A DNA stretch of 64,000 nt from Litorimonas cladophorae (GCF_014652455.1 NZ_BMYV01000003.1:186001-250000); one strand, 5' to 3'. Positions 24,616 to 34,333 are shown, numbered from the stretch's first letter. Translations and numbers: made by a program. Notes: a model not told the origin generated them from the sequence alone.

Positions 24616-25143
24616 ATGGATATGAGCAAAATTCCCGTCGGCGAAAACCCGCCGTTCGACGTAAACGCAATCATCGAAGTCCCCTTGGGCGGCGAACCGA
24701 TCAAATATGAGCTGGATAAAGAATCCGGCGCCATGTTCGTTGACCGTTTCCTCTACACGGCGATGCGTTACCCTTGCAATTACGGCTTCATCCCACACAC
24801 ACTTTCAGAAGATGGCGATCCGACAGATATCTTAGTCGTCGGTCAACGCCCTCTTATGCCCGGTTCCGTCGTTCGTGCACGCCCGATTGGCGTGATGTTG
24901 ATGGAAGATGAAGCAGGAATGGACGAGAAGATCATCGCCGTTCCGCACAACAAATTGACGCGTTATTATGACGACATCAAAACTTATCGCGATCTACCGC
25001 AAATTCTACAAGATCGCATTCCGCATTTCTTCGAGCACTACAAAGATCTGGAAAGCGACAAGTGGGTGAAAGTGTTAGGCTGGGAAGGCGCTGAAAAAGC
25101 AGGCGAGCTTATCATGGCAGGGATCAAAGCTTACAAAGGCTAA
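24616..25143 (+). CDS. ppa: Inorganic pyrophosphatase (family I)
   Basis: A 175-residue soluble pyrophosphatase, the usual length for bacterial family I enzymes. Motifs are IEVPLGGEPIKYELDKESGA, FLYTAMRYPCNYGFIPHTLS, the metal-binding signature DGDPTDILVV, and the late KWVKVLGWEGAEKAG. It splits diphosphate to drive biosynthesis. A strong terminator follows. A membrane pyrophosphatase gene lies about 4.4 kb downstream, so the cell has both routes. Confidence 0.97.
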   Translation: MDMSKIPVGENPPFDVNAIIEVPLGGEPIKYELDKESGAMFVDRFLYTAMRYPCNYGFIPHTLSEDGDPTDILVVGQRPLMPGSVVRARPIGVMLMEDEAGMDEKIIAVPHNKLTRYYDDIKTYRDLPQILQDRIPHFFEHYKDLESDKWVKVLGWEGAEKAGELIMAGIKAYKG

Positions 25144-25189
25144 GGTCACCAACGCTCCCGTCTGTCTTCACATGTGAAGAAACCATGCT

Positions 25190-25221
25190 ATCCCTGTCCG
25201 TAAAACGGATGGGGATTTTTT
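25190..25221 (+). terminator. Intrinsic terminator of ppa, abutting the next start codon
   Basis: ATCCCTGTCCGT-AAA-ACGGATGGGGAT forms twelve pairs (two of them G-U) followed by six T. The T run ends directly at ATG 25222, so the 3' arm of the hairpin contains the only purine-rich ribosome site (GGGGAT) of the sulfatase gene. Confidence 0.9.
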
Positions 25222-27207
25222 ATGTTTAGACTATTTCTATTGAGCTCCGCGCTTTGCCTGGCGTCTTGCGCTGCTGAAACGGCGTCGGCGCCGGAAAATA
25301 CTTCAGCCGACGCTATCCCCGACGCACCTGCGCCTGGCTTTGTCGCAACTGCCACAAAGACTGCAAATTCGGACCTCGCAAAACGGTTACCCCTTTCAGA
25401 TCAACAAGATTTTGAGGATGCCTCCCGTGGCTTTATAGCCGCCATCTCCGCCCCCGCCATTCTTGATGATGCTGGCAATCCCGTTTGGGAAATTGCGCAA
25501 TATGATTTTGTAACGGGCGCAGCTCCAGACACTGTTAACCCATCGCTCTGGCGGCAAGGCGAACTTGTGGCAAAGCACGGCCTTTTCGAAGTTGCACCAG
25601 GTCTGTACCAAGTCCGAGGATATGACCTTTCAGTCATGACGGTTATTGAGGGAAAAACGGGCTGGATTGTCATCGACCCGCTAACCAATGTTGAGACAGG
25701 GCGGGCTGCCTTGCAACTCGTCAATGATACATTGGGCGAACGGCCTGTCTCCGCCTTGCTTTATACCCATAGTCATGCCGACCATTTTGGCGGCGCTCGT
25801 GGTGTCTTGCCCAATGGCGCAGGCAATGTTCCAGTTATCGCGCCTCAGCATTTTTCCGAAGAAGCCGTAAGCGAGAATGTGATCGCGGGTAATCATATGA
25901 CGCGGCGTTCGACAATGATGTTCGGCTCCACCCTGCCTCGGAGCGCGACGGGACATGTCAGTTCAGGTCTTGGTCCGGGCCTGCCTCGGGGCAATGTCAG
26001 CTTAATTTTACCGACCGAAGAACTCGGGAAAGGTATCACCAAGAAAACCATCGATGGCATTCGGTTTGAATTTATGGACATGGCTGGAACGGAAGCCCCA
26101 AGTGAGTTCATCTTTTTCCTGCCAGACCTCAAAGCGCTTCACACTGCCGAAGTCGCAACAGGTACGTTCCACAATGTTCTGACGCTACGCGGCGCGAAAT
26201 CTCGCGATGCGCTGGCGTGGTCCAAAGGTATTGATGATATGCTCAGTGCCTATGGTGCCAAATCCGACGTCGTTCTGGCCAGCCATCATTGGCCGAAATG
26301 GGGCACAGATCGCGTTCAAGGCTTCCTGAAAAGCCAGCGGGACGTGTATCGCTATGTTCACGACGCAACCATCCGAGCCGCCAATGGTGGCGCGGGCATG
26401 GTCGAAGCGGCAGAGACCTTGAAAGAGCCAGAATTTCTCTCCCGTGATTTCAATGCGCGCGGATATTACGGGACGATGAACCACAACTCGAAAGCCGTTT
26501 ATCAACATTATTTCGGTTGGTGGTCAGGCGTTCCAGCGGATTATCATAAGCTGCCAGCGGAACAGTCAGCTGCGAAATATGTTGCGGCGATGGGGGGTTC
26601 CGATGCGGTGTTGCGGACGGGGATTAAGGCCTATGAATCAGGCGATTTCCGCTGGGCGGCGGAGGTCCTCAATCATTTGGTTTTTGCTGCACAAGGCGGT
26701 CAAACTGCGAAAGATTGGCTCGCGGCAACCTATGAGCAAATGGGGTATCAAGCCGAAAGTGGCGCTTGGCGGAGTTATTTTCTAACAGGCGCACAGGAAC
26801 TGCGCGTCGGACTGGTCGCGCGTAATGTCGCCAACCCCGGCAGTGCAGATGTCCTGCGTTCCGTTCCCACACGCACATTGCTTGATGCGATGGCTGTCAG
26901 ATTTGATGGCACGAAAGTGTCTAATAGCGCCAAGTCGATCAATTTCGTCTTCACCGACACAAAAGAGAATTTCTCCGTCGAAGTAAATCGTTCAACTGCT
27001 CTCGCTCGTCCCGGTTTAGCTGACGACCCAGCGGTAACTCTGACACTCACACGCACGGCTTTTGACAAGCTGATAGGGCGCCAAGCCCAATTCGGCGATT
27101 TGCAAAAAGCGGGTGAGATCAAGCTTAGGGGAAGCGCCGTCGCCATCGGTGAATATCTGACGGCTTTGGACACGCCTGAACTTTGGTTCAATATTGTCGA
27201 GCCTTAA
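25222..27207 (+). CDS. Alkyl/aryl sulfatase (SdsA1/BDS1-type), lipoprotein
   Basis: A 661-residue class III sulfatase. The N-terminus is a lipoprotein signal (LFLLSSALCLASC). The metallo-beta-lactamase core shows THSHADHFGGARGVLP, the zinc-binding motif, then TAEVATGTFHNVLTLRG and VLASHHWPKWG. The alkylsulfatase dimerisation segment is MNHNSKAVYQHYFGWWSG followed by VPADYHKLP. The C-terminal part is an SCP-2-like domain (LARPGLADDPAVTLTLTR; EIKLRGSAVAIGEYLTAL). These enzymes cleave alkyl sulfate esters such as dodecyl sulfate. Lipid anchoring suggests action at the envelope. Its ribosome site lies within the upstream terminator. Confidence 0.92.
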   Translation: MFRLFLLSSALCLASCAAETASAPENTSADAIPDAPAPGFVATATKTANSDLAKRLPLSDQQDFEDASRGFIAAISAPAILDDAGNPVWEIAQYDFVTGAAPDTVNPSLWRQGELVAKHGLFEVAPGLYQVRGYDLSVMTVIEGKTGWIVIDPLTNVETGRAALQLVNDTLGERPVSALLYTHSHADHFGGARGVLPNGAGNVPVIAPQHFSEEAVSENVIAGNHMTRRSTMMFGSTLPRSATGHVSSGLGPGLPRGNVSLILPTEELGKGITKKTIDGIRFEFMDMAGTEAPSEFIFFLPDLKALHTAEVATGTFHNVLTLRGAKSRDALAWSKGIDDMLSAYGAKSDVVLASHHWPKWGTDRVQGFLKSQRDVYRYVHDATIRAANGGAGMVEAAETLKEPEFLSRDFNARGYYGTMNHNSKAVYQHYFGWWSGVPADYHKLPAEQSAAKYVAAMGGSDAVLRTGIKAYESGDFRWAAEVLNHLVFAAQGGQTAKDWLAATYEQMGYQAESGAWRSYFLTGAQELRVGLVARNVANPGSADVLRSVPTRTLLDAMAVRFDGTKVSNSAKSINFVFTDTKENFSVEVNRSTALARPGLADDPAVTLTLTRTAFDKLIGRQAQFGDLQKAGEIKLRGSAVAIGEYLTALDTPELWFNIVEP

Positions 27208-27217
27208 AATTCAGCCA

Positions 27218-27251
27218 CAAAAAAACCGCGCCTGCCCCTGAGCAGGCGCGG
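27218..27251 (-). terminator. Intrinsic terminator between convergent genes
   Basis: Minus-strand CCGCGCCTGC-TCAGGG-GCAGGCGCGG, ten perfect pairs, is followed by seven T. It ends the aldose dehydrogenase gene and as a hairpin may also slow the convergent sulfatase transcript. Confidence 0.93.
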
Positions 27252-27283
27252 GCAGAAATAGATGCCTGTAACTGGCCTGACTG

Positions 27284-28429
27284 TTATTTCGGCGTAATCC
27301 GCAATAAACGTCCATCATTGTCTTCGAGAACATAAATCGCGCCATCGAGGCCCGTCTCGACCTCGCGAATGCGTTTTCCCCACTCAAAGCGCTCGGCTTC
27401 TTTGGCCTTTGGGCCGCGATTGCCATCTTCGAATTCTACGCGGATAAGGGCTTGAGAGGATAGACCTCCGATAAAGCCGTCACCCGTCCACTCTGAAAAA
27501 CGTGTGCCGTCGTAGATTTTGAAACCAGCGGGGCTGATCGCTGGCACCCAATATTCGGCTGGCGCCTTATAGACAGGGTTCGCGTCATGGTCGGGAATTT
27601 CAACACCCGAATAATGCTTACCATTCGATACAACCGGATATCCATAATTTGCCGAGCGTGTAATATTGTTTAATTCGTCGCCATCACGCGGACCCATTTC
27701 ATGCACCCACAAACGGCCGTCGGCATCAAAATCGATACCTAGCGGATTACGATGCCCCAGCGTCCAAATTTGTGCTGTGACACCACTTTGGGACGAGAAA
27801 GGGTTGTCTGATGGAATTGAGCCATCAGAATTGATCCGAACAACCTTGCCCAGATTCATATCCATATTTTGGGCGGGCGTAAATTTCTGTCGGTCGCCAG
27901 AGGTAACGTAAAGATAGCCGCCACCGTCTTTTGCGGTCTCGGGACTGAAGGCCATCCGATGGGCGTAATGGCCGTTACCTGTCATTTTTGGCGACTGGTC
28001 CCAAATCCGCTCGCGGTCCACAAGCGCGCCACCACGCGCTGATAGGGTCAGCGTAGCCCGGTCAACGACGGCCCCAGACAAGTCATTGTCATTCGCATCA
28101 CGCTCTACGTAGGAAAGATAAATGAGGCGGTTGCTGGCAAAGTCCGGATCGATGATGATGTCGCCGAGCCCGCCTTGACCGCGTTCTGTAACCTCAGGCA
28201 CATTGCCAATCTTACCGAGCTTTTCTCCGTCACGACTGACGAGCCAAACGGATCCAGATTGCTCGGTTACGAGGAGGCGACCATCGGGAAGAAATGTCAT
28301 CGCCCAAGCCCCGTCAAACTGAGCGAGTTCTGTGAGTTCGATCTGTGACCCAGAGGTGCCCGTGATGGTTTCAGCATTTGCGGCCGCGGCCAGCGAAAAT
28401 ATCGCGGCAGTTATAAGTAAGCTACGCAT
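27284..28429 (-). CDS. PQQ-dependent aldose sugar dehydrogenase-like protein, periplasmic
   Basis: A 381-residue protein with a signal peptide (LLITAAIFSLAAAANA) and the GSDH six-bladed propeller pattern: FDGAWAMTFLPDGRLLVTEQ, RGQGGLGDIIIDPDFASNRL, GHRNPLGIDFDADGRLWVHE, MGPRDGDELN and the closing EVETGLDGAIYVLEDNDGRL. It resembles E. coli YliI/Asd, which oxidises aldose sugars in the periplasm using PQQ. No PQQ synthesis genes are in the window. It faces the sulfatase gene and has its own terminator. Confidence 0.9.
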   Translation of the reverse strand: MRSLLITAAIFSLAAAANAETITGTSGSQIELTELAQFDGAWAMTFLPDGRLLVTEQSGSVWLVSRDGEKLGKIGNVPEVTERGQGGLGDIIIDPDFASNRLIYLSYVERDANDNDLSGAVVDRATLTLSARGGALVDRERIWDQSPKMTGNGHYAHRMAFSPETAKDGGGYLYVTSGDRQKFTPAQNMDMNLGKVVRINSDGSIPSDNPFSSQSGVTAQIWTLGHRNPLGIDFDADGRLWVHEMGPRDGDELNNITRSANYGYPVVSNGKHYSGVEIPDHDANPVYKAPAEYWVPAISPAGFKIYDGTRFSEWTGDGFIGGLSSQALIRVEFEDGNRGPKAKEAERFEWGKRIREVETGLDGAIYVLEDNDGRLLRITPK

Positions 28430-28489
28430 AGGAAAACCCTTCTAAAAATGACGACGTATATTTCATACGATGCAAAGGGCTTATGGTTC

Positions 28490-29230
28490 CTATTCAAAGA
28501 GATCAAAGTAGAGCAGTTCTGCATCAATGCCCTTCGAGAAAACCACTCGTCCGCCAGAATGAATAGCGAGCCCATCACCTGCTTCTAGATTTACGCCATT
28601 CACATCCACGGACCCGCGCGCGATTTGGACCCAAGCTTTGTGACCCTCGGGCAGAACCGTCTCAGTGGTTTGAGACCCGTCAAATGTCCCAGCGTAAATC
28701 AGAGCATCTGCGCGCATCGCCATTGATCCGGCTCGACCATCTGGTGAAAGGAATAATTTCAACCGGCCCGCTTTTTCTATCGCACTGATATCCTGCGTCT
28801 CGTAGCGTGGCTCACCGCCAGTTTGGTTAGGGAGCAGCCAGACTTGTAAAAAATGCACAGGGTGCGTTTGACTTGGGTTAAATTCAGAATGGCGTACGCC
28901 AGACCCCGCTGACATATATTGTATGCCGCCTCCGGCCACGGTCGAGTGATTTCGAAGCGTGTCTTTATGCGCCAATGCGCCTTCAATAATGTAGGAAAAT
29001 ATTTCCGCATTGTCATGTGGATGCTCACCGAACCCCCGCTGCGGCGCGACGACATCCTCATTGATCACGCGTAAATTGGCGAAACCCATGTGCTCTGGAT
29101 CATAGTAATTTGCGAAGGAAAAACTGTGCGCACTGCGCAACCAACCATGATCGGCGTGACCACGCGCCCCTCCTGGACGCCGACTGAAATTCGTCGCCAA
29201 TGCTACACTTTCTGTCAAATTTTCGGACAT
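28490..29230 (-). CDS. Pirin family protein (YhhW-like)
   Basis: A 246-residue bicupin. The N-terminal cupin carries the metal ligands in FGEHPHDNAEIFSYIIEG and VAGGGIQYMSAGSGVRHSEF, two His, another His and Glu in the order expected for pirins. HPVHFLQVWLLPN follows. Some bacterial pirins of this size, such as YhhW, show quercetin dioxygenase activity; others have regulatory roles. It lies downstream of a 350-base intergenic stretch and is followed at 60 bases by the aldose dehydrogenase gene on the same strand. Confidence 0.92.
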   Translation of the reverse strand: MSENLTESVALATNFSRRPGGARGHADHGWLRSAHSFSFANYYDPEHMGFANLRVINEDVVAPQRGFGEHPHDNAEIFSYIIEGALAHKDTLRNHSTVAGGGIQYMSAGSGVRHSEFNPSQTHPVHFLQVWLLPNQTGGEPRYETQDISAIEKAGRLKLFLSPDGRAGSMAMRADALIYAGTFDGSQTTETVLPEGHKAWVQIARGSVDVNGVNLEAGDGLAIHSGGRVVFSKGIDAELLYFDLFE

Positions 29231-29393
29231 GTCTCGCCTTTAGCGTTGAATGATGAAGCCTTCAGATAGGAACAGCCAGGTCTCTTTTAAAGCCAAAGAA
29301 AAGCGACGTCGTCCCAGCCTATCGTCGGTCTCACCCGCCCAAAATGGGAATGGGCTTGACCTATTGTCGCAGGCTTGGCACAAAATAATCCTA

Positions 29394-29500
29394 CGCGAAG
29401 GGAAGCGCACGCACCAGATAAATGGGCGGCGGCCAACTTCACACTCGCGAGGGGAAGCGCGCCACTGTCGGGGAGATAGTACACGGTGCGGCCAACTTCA
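29394..29500. repeat. Imperfect tandem duplication upstream of hppA
   Basis: CGCGA(A/G)GGGAAGCGC occurs at 29394-29408 and 29446-29460, and GCGGCCAACTTCA occurs at 29429-29441 and 29488-29500, in the same order. The unit is about 50 bases, the second copy seven bases longer. The surrounding gene-free stretch (29231-29581) otherwise shows no convincing gene; the frame open on the plus strand here has low-complexity non-coding character. Confidence 0.6.
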
Positions 29501-29581
29501 TAACATCACAGGACGGTTGCGCGCAGCGATCTGCATAATTGTAACCTGAAACGTACCGTCCTTTTAGGGAGAGACGTTGTT

Positions 29582-31708
29582 ATGACACTCTATTTAATTA
29601 TAGGCGCAGCCTTATTGGCGATCGTCTACGGGGTATTGACCCGAAGCTTTTTGATGAAAGCTTCGACGGGAAATGAACGCATGAATGAAATCGCGGGTGC
29701 GATTCAGGAGGGCGCTAAAGCTTATTTGAGCAAACAATATAAAACGATCGCCGTTGTCGGTGTCGTGGTGACGATTTTACTTTTCGTCCTATTCCGAAAC
29801 GCCATCGCGCCACTGGGCTTTGTCATTGGTGCCGTTCTGTCTGGCATCGCTGGCTATGTTGGGATGCTGGTTTCAGTGCAAGCCAATGTCCGCACAACTG
29901 AAGCCTCACGAGAGAGCCTCGGCGCAGGTCTAAATATAGCGTTCAAAGCCGGCGCCATTACGGGTATGCTTGTCGCAGGTTTCGCGCTTCTGGGTTTAGC
30001 CGTATTTTACTTTATCCTCGTTCCAGGTGGACTAGCGACCAATGAGCGGGACGTCATTGACGGTCTCGTCAGCTTGTCGCTCGGTGCGTCATTGATCTCA
30101 GTTTTCGCGCGTTTAGGCGGCGGTATCTTTACCAAAGGTGCAGATGTTGGCGGTGATTTGGTTGGTAAAATTGAAGCTGGAATCCCAGAAGATGACCCGC
30201 GCAATCCAGCCACCATCGCAGATAATGTCGGCGATAACGTCGGAGACTGTGCGGGTATGGCAGCGGATTTGTTTGAGACCTATGTCGTGACAATTGCCGC
30301 GACGATGGTGCTTGGGTCCATTTTATATGGCTCCCTAACTCAGCTCGCACTTTATCCGATGGCGATTGGTGCCGTCTGTATCGTGACATCCATTATTGGC
30401 ACTTATTTTGTTAGACTTGGCAAGGGTTCAACCAATGTCATGGGCGCGCTTTATAAAGGCCTCATCGCGACAGGCGTTCTTTCAGTCGCTGCTATTGGCG
30501 CGTTAACCCATCACATGATCGGTTTCGGCGACGTGGCGGGAACTATGGTCGCGTCTACAGACATGACCGAAGGTTTCGCAGGGTTTTCTGGGATGGACCT
30601 GTTTCTTTGCGCCATCGTGGGCCTGATTATTACAGGCTTGATTGTGATGATCACAGAGTATTATACGGGAACTAACTATCGTCCCGTTCGCTCTGTCGCC
30701 GCGGCCTCTGAATCTGGCCATGGCACAAATGTGATCGCAGGTCTCGCCGTTTCGATGGAAGCGACAGCGATCCCAGCGCTCATCATCGTTGCCGGTATTA
30801 TCGTGACCTTCAGCTTGGCCGGCCTCTACGGCATTGCCATTGCAGTAACAGCGATGCTGGGTGTTGCAGGCATGATCGTGGCGCTCGACGCCTTTGGTCC
30901 GGTGACTGACAATGCAGGTGGTATTGCTGAAATGGCAGAACTCCCGCCAGAGGTTCGGAACACAACCGACACGCTTGACGCCGTTGGCAATACGACCAAA
31001 GCCGTGACCAAAGGTTACGCGATTGGATCAGCTGGTCTTGGTGCTCTCGTTCTATTCGCTGCCTATTATCAGGATATCCTGTATTTCAGCGCACAAGAGG
31101 GCAACGCCTTGTCGGGTGTGAATGTCGATTTCAGTCTGACAAATCCTTACGTGATTGTCGGCTTGTTTATCGGCGGCCTGCTGCCTTACCTGTTCGGCGC
31201 ATGGGCGATGCAATCTGTTGGCCGCGCCGCTTCGGCAATTGTTGAAGAAGTCCGTCGTCAGTTCAAATCCGACCCAGGCATTATGGCGGGCACATCACGT
31301 CCCGATTATGCGCGGGCGGTTGATCTGTTGACGGGTGCCGCGATCAAGGAAATGATCAAGCCATCATTGCTACCTATCTTGGCTCCAATTGTTCTCTACT
31401 TCGCGATCTATTTCATCGCAGGAACAAGTCAGGCCTTGGCCTCGCTCGGCGCAATGTTGATGGGCGTGATCGTGACGGGTCTTTTCCTCGCACTGTCTAT
31501 GACCGCAGGTGGCGGCGCATGGGATAATGCGAAGAAATATATCGAAGATGGTCATCATGGCGGCAAGGGTTCTGAAGCCCATAAAGCCTCGATCACAGGT
31601 GATACTGTTGGCGATCCTTATAAAGATACAGCGGGTCCAGCTGTGAACCCGATGATCAAGATCACCAATATCATTGCCCTCCTCTTATTGGCGGTCATCG
31701 CACACTAA
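29582..31708 (+). CDS. hppA: Membrane-bound proton-translocating pyrophosphatase, K+-independent type
   Basis: A 708-residue polytopic protein of the M-PPase family. Catalytic motifs include [38 protein letters not shown] and late [20 protein letters not shown], then [19 protein letters not shown]. The determinant position reads [10 protein letters not shown] with Lys at residue 473; Lys here (Ala in K+-dependent enzymes) marks K+-independent H+ pumps, as in Rhodospirillum. It couples pyrophosphate hydrolysis to proton export across the inner membrane. A clear terminator follows. The 350-base upstream region carries a short tandem duplication. Confidence 0.97.
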   Translation: MTLYLIIGAALLAIVYGVLTRSFLMKASTGNERMNEIAGAIQEGAKAYLSKQYKTIAVVGVVVTILLFVLFRNAIAPLGFVIGAVLSGIAGYVGMLVSVQANVRTTEASRESLGAGLNIAFKAGAITGMLVAGFALLGLAVFYFILVPGGLATNERDVIDGLVSLSLGASLISVFARLGGGIFTKGADVGGDLVGKIEAGIPEDDPRNPATIADNVGDNVGDCAGMAADLFETYVVTIAATMVLGSILYGSLTQLALYPMAIGAVCIVTSIIGTYFVRLGKGSTNVMGALYKGLIATGVLSVAAIGALTHHMIGFGDVAGTMVASTDMTEGFAGFSGMDLFLCAIVGLIITGLIVMITEYYTGTNYRPVRSVAAASESGHGTNVIAGLAVSMEATAIPALIIVAGIIVTFSLAGLYGIAIAVTAMLGVAGMIVALDAFGPVTDNAGGIAEMAELPPEVRNTTDTLDAVGNTTKAVTKGYAIGSAGLGALVLFAAYYQDILYFSAQEGNALSGVNVDFSLTNPYVIVGLFIGGLLPYLFGAWAMQSVGRAASAIVEEVRRQFKSDPGIMAGTSRPDYARAVDLLTGAAIKEMIKPSLLPILAPIVLYFAIYFIAGTSQALASLGAMLMGVIVTGLFLALSMTAGGGAWDNAKKYIEDGHHGGKGSEAHKASITGDTVGDPYKDTAGPAVNPMIKITNIIALLLLAVIAH

Positions 31709-31731
31709 GAGACAGGAACTGATATGAATTT

Positions 31732-31764
31732 ACCCGTCTCAGATTTCTCTGAGGCGGGTTTTTT
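31732..31764 (+). terminator. Intrinsic terminator of hppA
   Basis: ACCCGTCTCAGA-TTTC-TCTGAGGCGGGT forms twelve pairs (one G-U) and runs into six T, 23 bases after the hppA stop. Confidence 0.95.
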
Positions 31765-31832
31765 ATTGTGCTGATACCCGACTGCGGTTTGTTTCATGTG
31801 ACAAACCCACCAGATCGGGACTATGCTGGCTT

Positions 31833-32312
31833 ATGACTGATGATCCCGTCCTTCCCATTGCTGAACGCCCCCATGCTGCGCCGCGCTCAGGGACGAAGCC
31901 TTCGGGCCGTCTGGCCGACTTAATTGCGGCGGGCCTCGCAGGACTTGGCGCCGCATTGTCCTTGATCGTCGCGGCTTGGTTTTTTCTCGGCTTTGCCGAG
32001 AATGATACGCGCCCCGAACATCTGGCCTCGGCCTTTGTACTGACGGCCGGATTGTTTTCCTTTGCCATTTCTCCCTTTGCCATTTCGGCCTATTTGGCGT
32101 GGCGAGCTCACAGCTCAGGTGCGACCCGACGCGGCTTGCTTTGGGTGCTTTTTCTCATGCTGCCTTGGATAGCCTTGGGGGCCGTAGCAGCGACACTCAC
32201 ACCTTTGCCCTTTTGGAGCGGTGTTTTAATGGCCAGCTTGGCGACGATGCTTAGTCTATGGGCGATCATATCGCTCATCCTGGATTGGCGCATGTCTGGG
32301 ACAACAAAGTGA
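31833..32312 (+). CDS. Conserved membrane protein of unknown function
   Basis: A 159-residue protein that I do not recognise. A polar N-terminus of about 30 residues is followed by four likely membrane helices (LIAAGLAGLGAALSLIVAAW; AFVLTAGLFSFAISPFAISA; LLWVLFLMLPWIALGAVAAT; LMASLATMLSLWAIISLILD). Codon use matches its neighbours. It lies after the hppA terminator and 74 bases before a lipoprotein gene on the same strand. No catalytic motif is visible. Confidence 0.65.
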   Translation: MTDDPVLPIAERPHAAPRSGTKPSGRLADLIAAGLAGLGAALSLIVAAWFFLGFAENDTRPEHLASAFVLTAGLFSFAISPFAISAYLAWRAHSSGATRRGLLWVLFLMLPWIALGAVAATLTPLPFWSGVLMASLATMLSLWAIISLILDWRMSGTTK

Positions 32313-32386
32313 CAGAAAATTAAGGGAACATTTCACCCTACATTCAGGTTATAATCCTAGAGTGTGATCACAAAGGAGATCCCCCA

Positions 32387-33034
32387 ATGCCTCATTTGAT
32401 CAAAAAACCGATGTCCTTAGCCCGACATCTGTGCGTTGCCGCGTCGGCCCTGACACTAATGGCCTGCGCTACGGCAACCCCATATCAACCGGCCTCGACA
32501 CCTGGCGGTTTTGACGGTTTCTCTCAACAGATGATCGAGAACGACCGCGCGCGCATTACATTTGGTGGTAATTCACTGACGAAACGCGAAACTGTTGAGA
32601 ACTACCTTCTCTATCGCGCCGCCGAGATGGCTGTCGAACGCGGCTTTGAAACCTTCACATTGCAAGAGCGCGACGTGGAGCAAAACACCCGTGTCCAAGT
32701 CTCACCAGGTTCCAGCTTTGGCCGTGGGTTTGGATATGACCCTTACTTTGGCTATAGCTTTTATAACCCGCGTCGCGGATGGTCACGCGCCTACCCTTAT
32801 TCTCGCTTCGGCGGATTTTCACGTGGGCGAGGATTTGGGTATAGCGCGTTTTACGACCCGTTTTATGACCCCTTCTTCGACGACATTGATGTAAGAGAAA
32901 TCACGAAATATCGTGCCACCTCTGAAGTCGTGTTCGGGCGTGATATTGGTAGCCAAAATCCAAACACGTTTAAGGCGCGTGAAGTGCTGAAAAACTTATC
33001 TTCCGCGATTACCTATCCTGAAGAAAAATCTTAG
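32387..33034 (+). CDS. CC0125/CC1285-like lipoprotein
   Basis: A 215-residue lipoprotein (LCVAASALTLMAC lipobox LMAC). The conserved part reads PGGFDGFSQQMIENDRARIT, FGGNSLTKRETVENYLLYRA and AEMAVERGFETF, which matches a lipoprotein family I know from Caulobacter (CC0125/CC1285). A Gly/Tyr/Phe/Arg-rich low-complexity middle (FGRGFGYDPYFGYSFYNPRR and similar) follows. AAGGAG lies ten bases before ATG. The function is unknown. A bidirectional terminator follows. Confidence 0.75.
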   Translation: MPHLIKKPMSLARHLCVAASALTLMACATATPYQPASTPGGFDGFSQQMIENDRARITFGGNSLTKRETVENYLLYRAAEMAVERGFETFTLQERDVEQNTRVQVSPGSSFGRGFGYDPYFGYSFYNPRRGWSRAYPYSRFGGFSRGRGFGYSAFYDPFYDPFFDDIDVREITKYRATSEVVFGRDIGSQNPNTFKAREVLKNLSSAITYPEEKS

Positions 33035-33062
33035 ACAGCTAACTCGCCTCAATCGAATTGAA

Positions 33063-33097
33063 AAGCCGCCTTTTGCATCCGTAAAAGGCGGCTTTTT
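33063..33097. terminator. Bidirectional intrinsic terminator
   Basis: AAGCCGCCTTTT-gcatccgt-AAAAGGCGGCTT is a twelve-pair stem flanked by A-rich and T-rich ends, so it can stop both the lipoprotein transcript and the convergent transporter transcript. Confidence 0.93.
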
Positions 33098-33106
33098 ATT
33101 GCAGCC

Positions 33107-34333
33107 CTAATCCACCAAAGTCTTTGGCGTTTTGTAGTAGAGCTTCAGACCATTGGCTGTGCTCATGGAATCAGATTGCGTATTTAGAACCGTGCGCAAT
33201 CGGTCCAAAATCAACGTATCAATCGTGATAATCAAGCCTGTGACATAGGTCGCATATTCAGCAGATACGCCTTGGCTGACGAGGATATCTTGCAACAAGA
33301 CAACCGAGGCGGACGGCGTACCCGCTGCAGCGGTCGCAAAGATCATCGACTGCAACCCGACAATACTCATCTCTGGAATGCTGAGATCAATACCATAGGC
33401 TTTGATCGCGTAGAGCGAGAGTAGAAGCAATCCGATCAAGGTCCCGACCATATTGATCGTTGCGCCAATCGTATAGAAAGGCGTCGATTCATCCGCATTT
33501 GCGCCGAGTTGTGAACAGGCTTCGCGCGTGGCGGGTAAGGTCGCGATTGACGAGCTGGTCGAGAAAGCGACAAGTGCTTGCGGGAGAACCGCCCGCAGAA
33601 CAAACATGATCCCGCGTTTTTGCATCGCTGCAGTGACACCGACCACAACGAACCACGTTAAGACCATCGCCAAGAGATAGGGCTTCAACAACGGCAGCAG
33701 GTCAGACAATGTGCTGACACCGCCGGGGCTGTTTAGGGCCAAAGTGATGGAGCCAAACACAGCGAGGGGAATGGTGTATTGCAAAAATTTCCGAAAGCCT
33801 GAGATGAAGAGATCAGACACCTTATCCGCTTGAAGGCCTAAATCTAATTTGCGTAAAGCGCCGCCCAAGAAGACACCCGTATAGATACAGATCATGAGCG
33901 AAGACGTCAGCACGCCGTAAATTTTTGCCAAGAAAGGGGTTTGCTTAATGTCGCCGCCACCCGCGCCGATGGTGGACGGATCTGGCAAAATTGTTTCACC
34001 TTGGAACAAGAGATATGCGCACAAGCCGATCGCAAGACCGATTAAAGAGAAGAGCGCAAAAAATCCCAAAACGCGGAAAAACTTAGCACCCAATCCGCCA
34101 TGAGAAATCGCCAATGACGACCCAATCGACAAAATAATCAGAGCATACATGAGCGGTTTCAACGGCACGAACAGCGCGTCTTTGGCAAGACCCGCGACCG
34201 ATTTCAGCAAATAGCTGCCGCCTGGTGCAATATCTTGGGCGAGCCAAGCAAAGCCTAAGAACCAGAATAGGAAAGCCAGCCCCGCCGCGATGACGACAAG
34301 GAGCAAGAGTGGAATATCGTGAATGCGTGACAT
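33107..34333 (-). CDS. DAACS-family dicarboxylate/amino acid:cation symporter
   Basis: A 408-residue polytopic transporter of the GltP/DctA/SstT group. Serine-rich hairpin 1 is AFSTSSSIATLPATREAC; TM7 carries GATINMVGTLIG; hairpin 2 is AAAGTPSASVVLLQDI; TM8 is DTLILDRLRTVLNTQSDSMS. TM8 keeps the Asp, Arg-Thr, Asn and Asp that bind substrate and sodium in GltPh. The TM7 motif is NMVGT in place of NMDGT, losing the Asp that takes part in a sodium site. Substrate specificity is not readable. It stands alone, with its start next to a long gene-poor region. Confidence 0.88.
   Translation of the reverse strand: MSRIHDIPLLLLVVIAAGLAFLFWFLGFAWLAQDIAPGGSYLLKSVAGLAKDALFVPLKPLMYALIILSIGSSLAISHGGLGAKFFRVLGFFALFSLIGLAIGLCAYLLFQGETILPDPSTIGAGGGDIKQTPFLAKIYGVLTSSLMICIYTGVFLGGALRKLDLGLQADKVSDLFISGFRKFLQYTIPLAVFGSITLALNSPGGVSTLSDLLPLLKPYLLAMVLTWFVVVGVTAAMQKRGIMFVLRAVLPQALVAFSTSSSIATLPATREACSQLGANADESTPFYTIGATINMVGTLIGLLLLSLYAIKAYGIDLSIPEMSIVGLQSMIFATAAAGTPSASVVLLQDILVSQGVSAEYATYVTGLIITIDTLILDRLRTVLNTQSDSMSTANGLKLYYKTPKTLVD

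Noticed and set aside
29250-29549. 99-residue plus-strand open frame
   Set aside because: It covers the tandem duplication upstream of hppA, has no ribosome site and no protein-like pattern.
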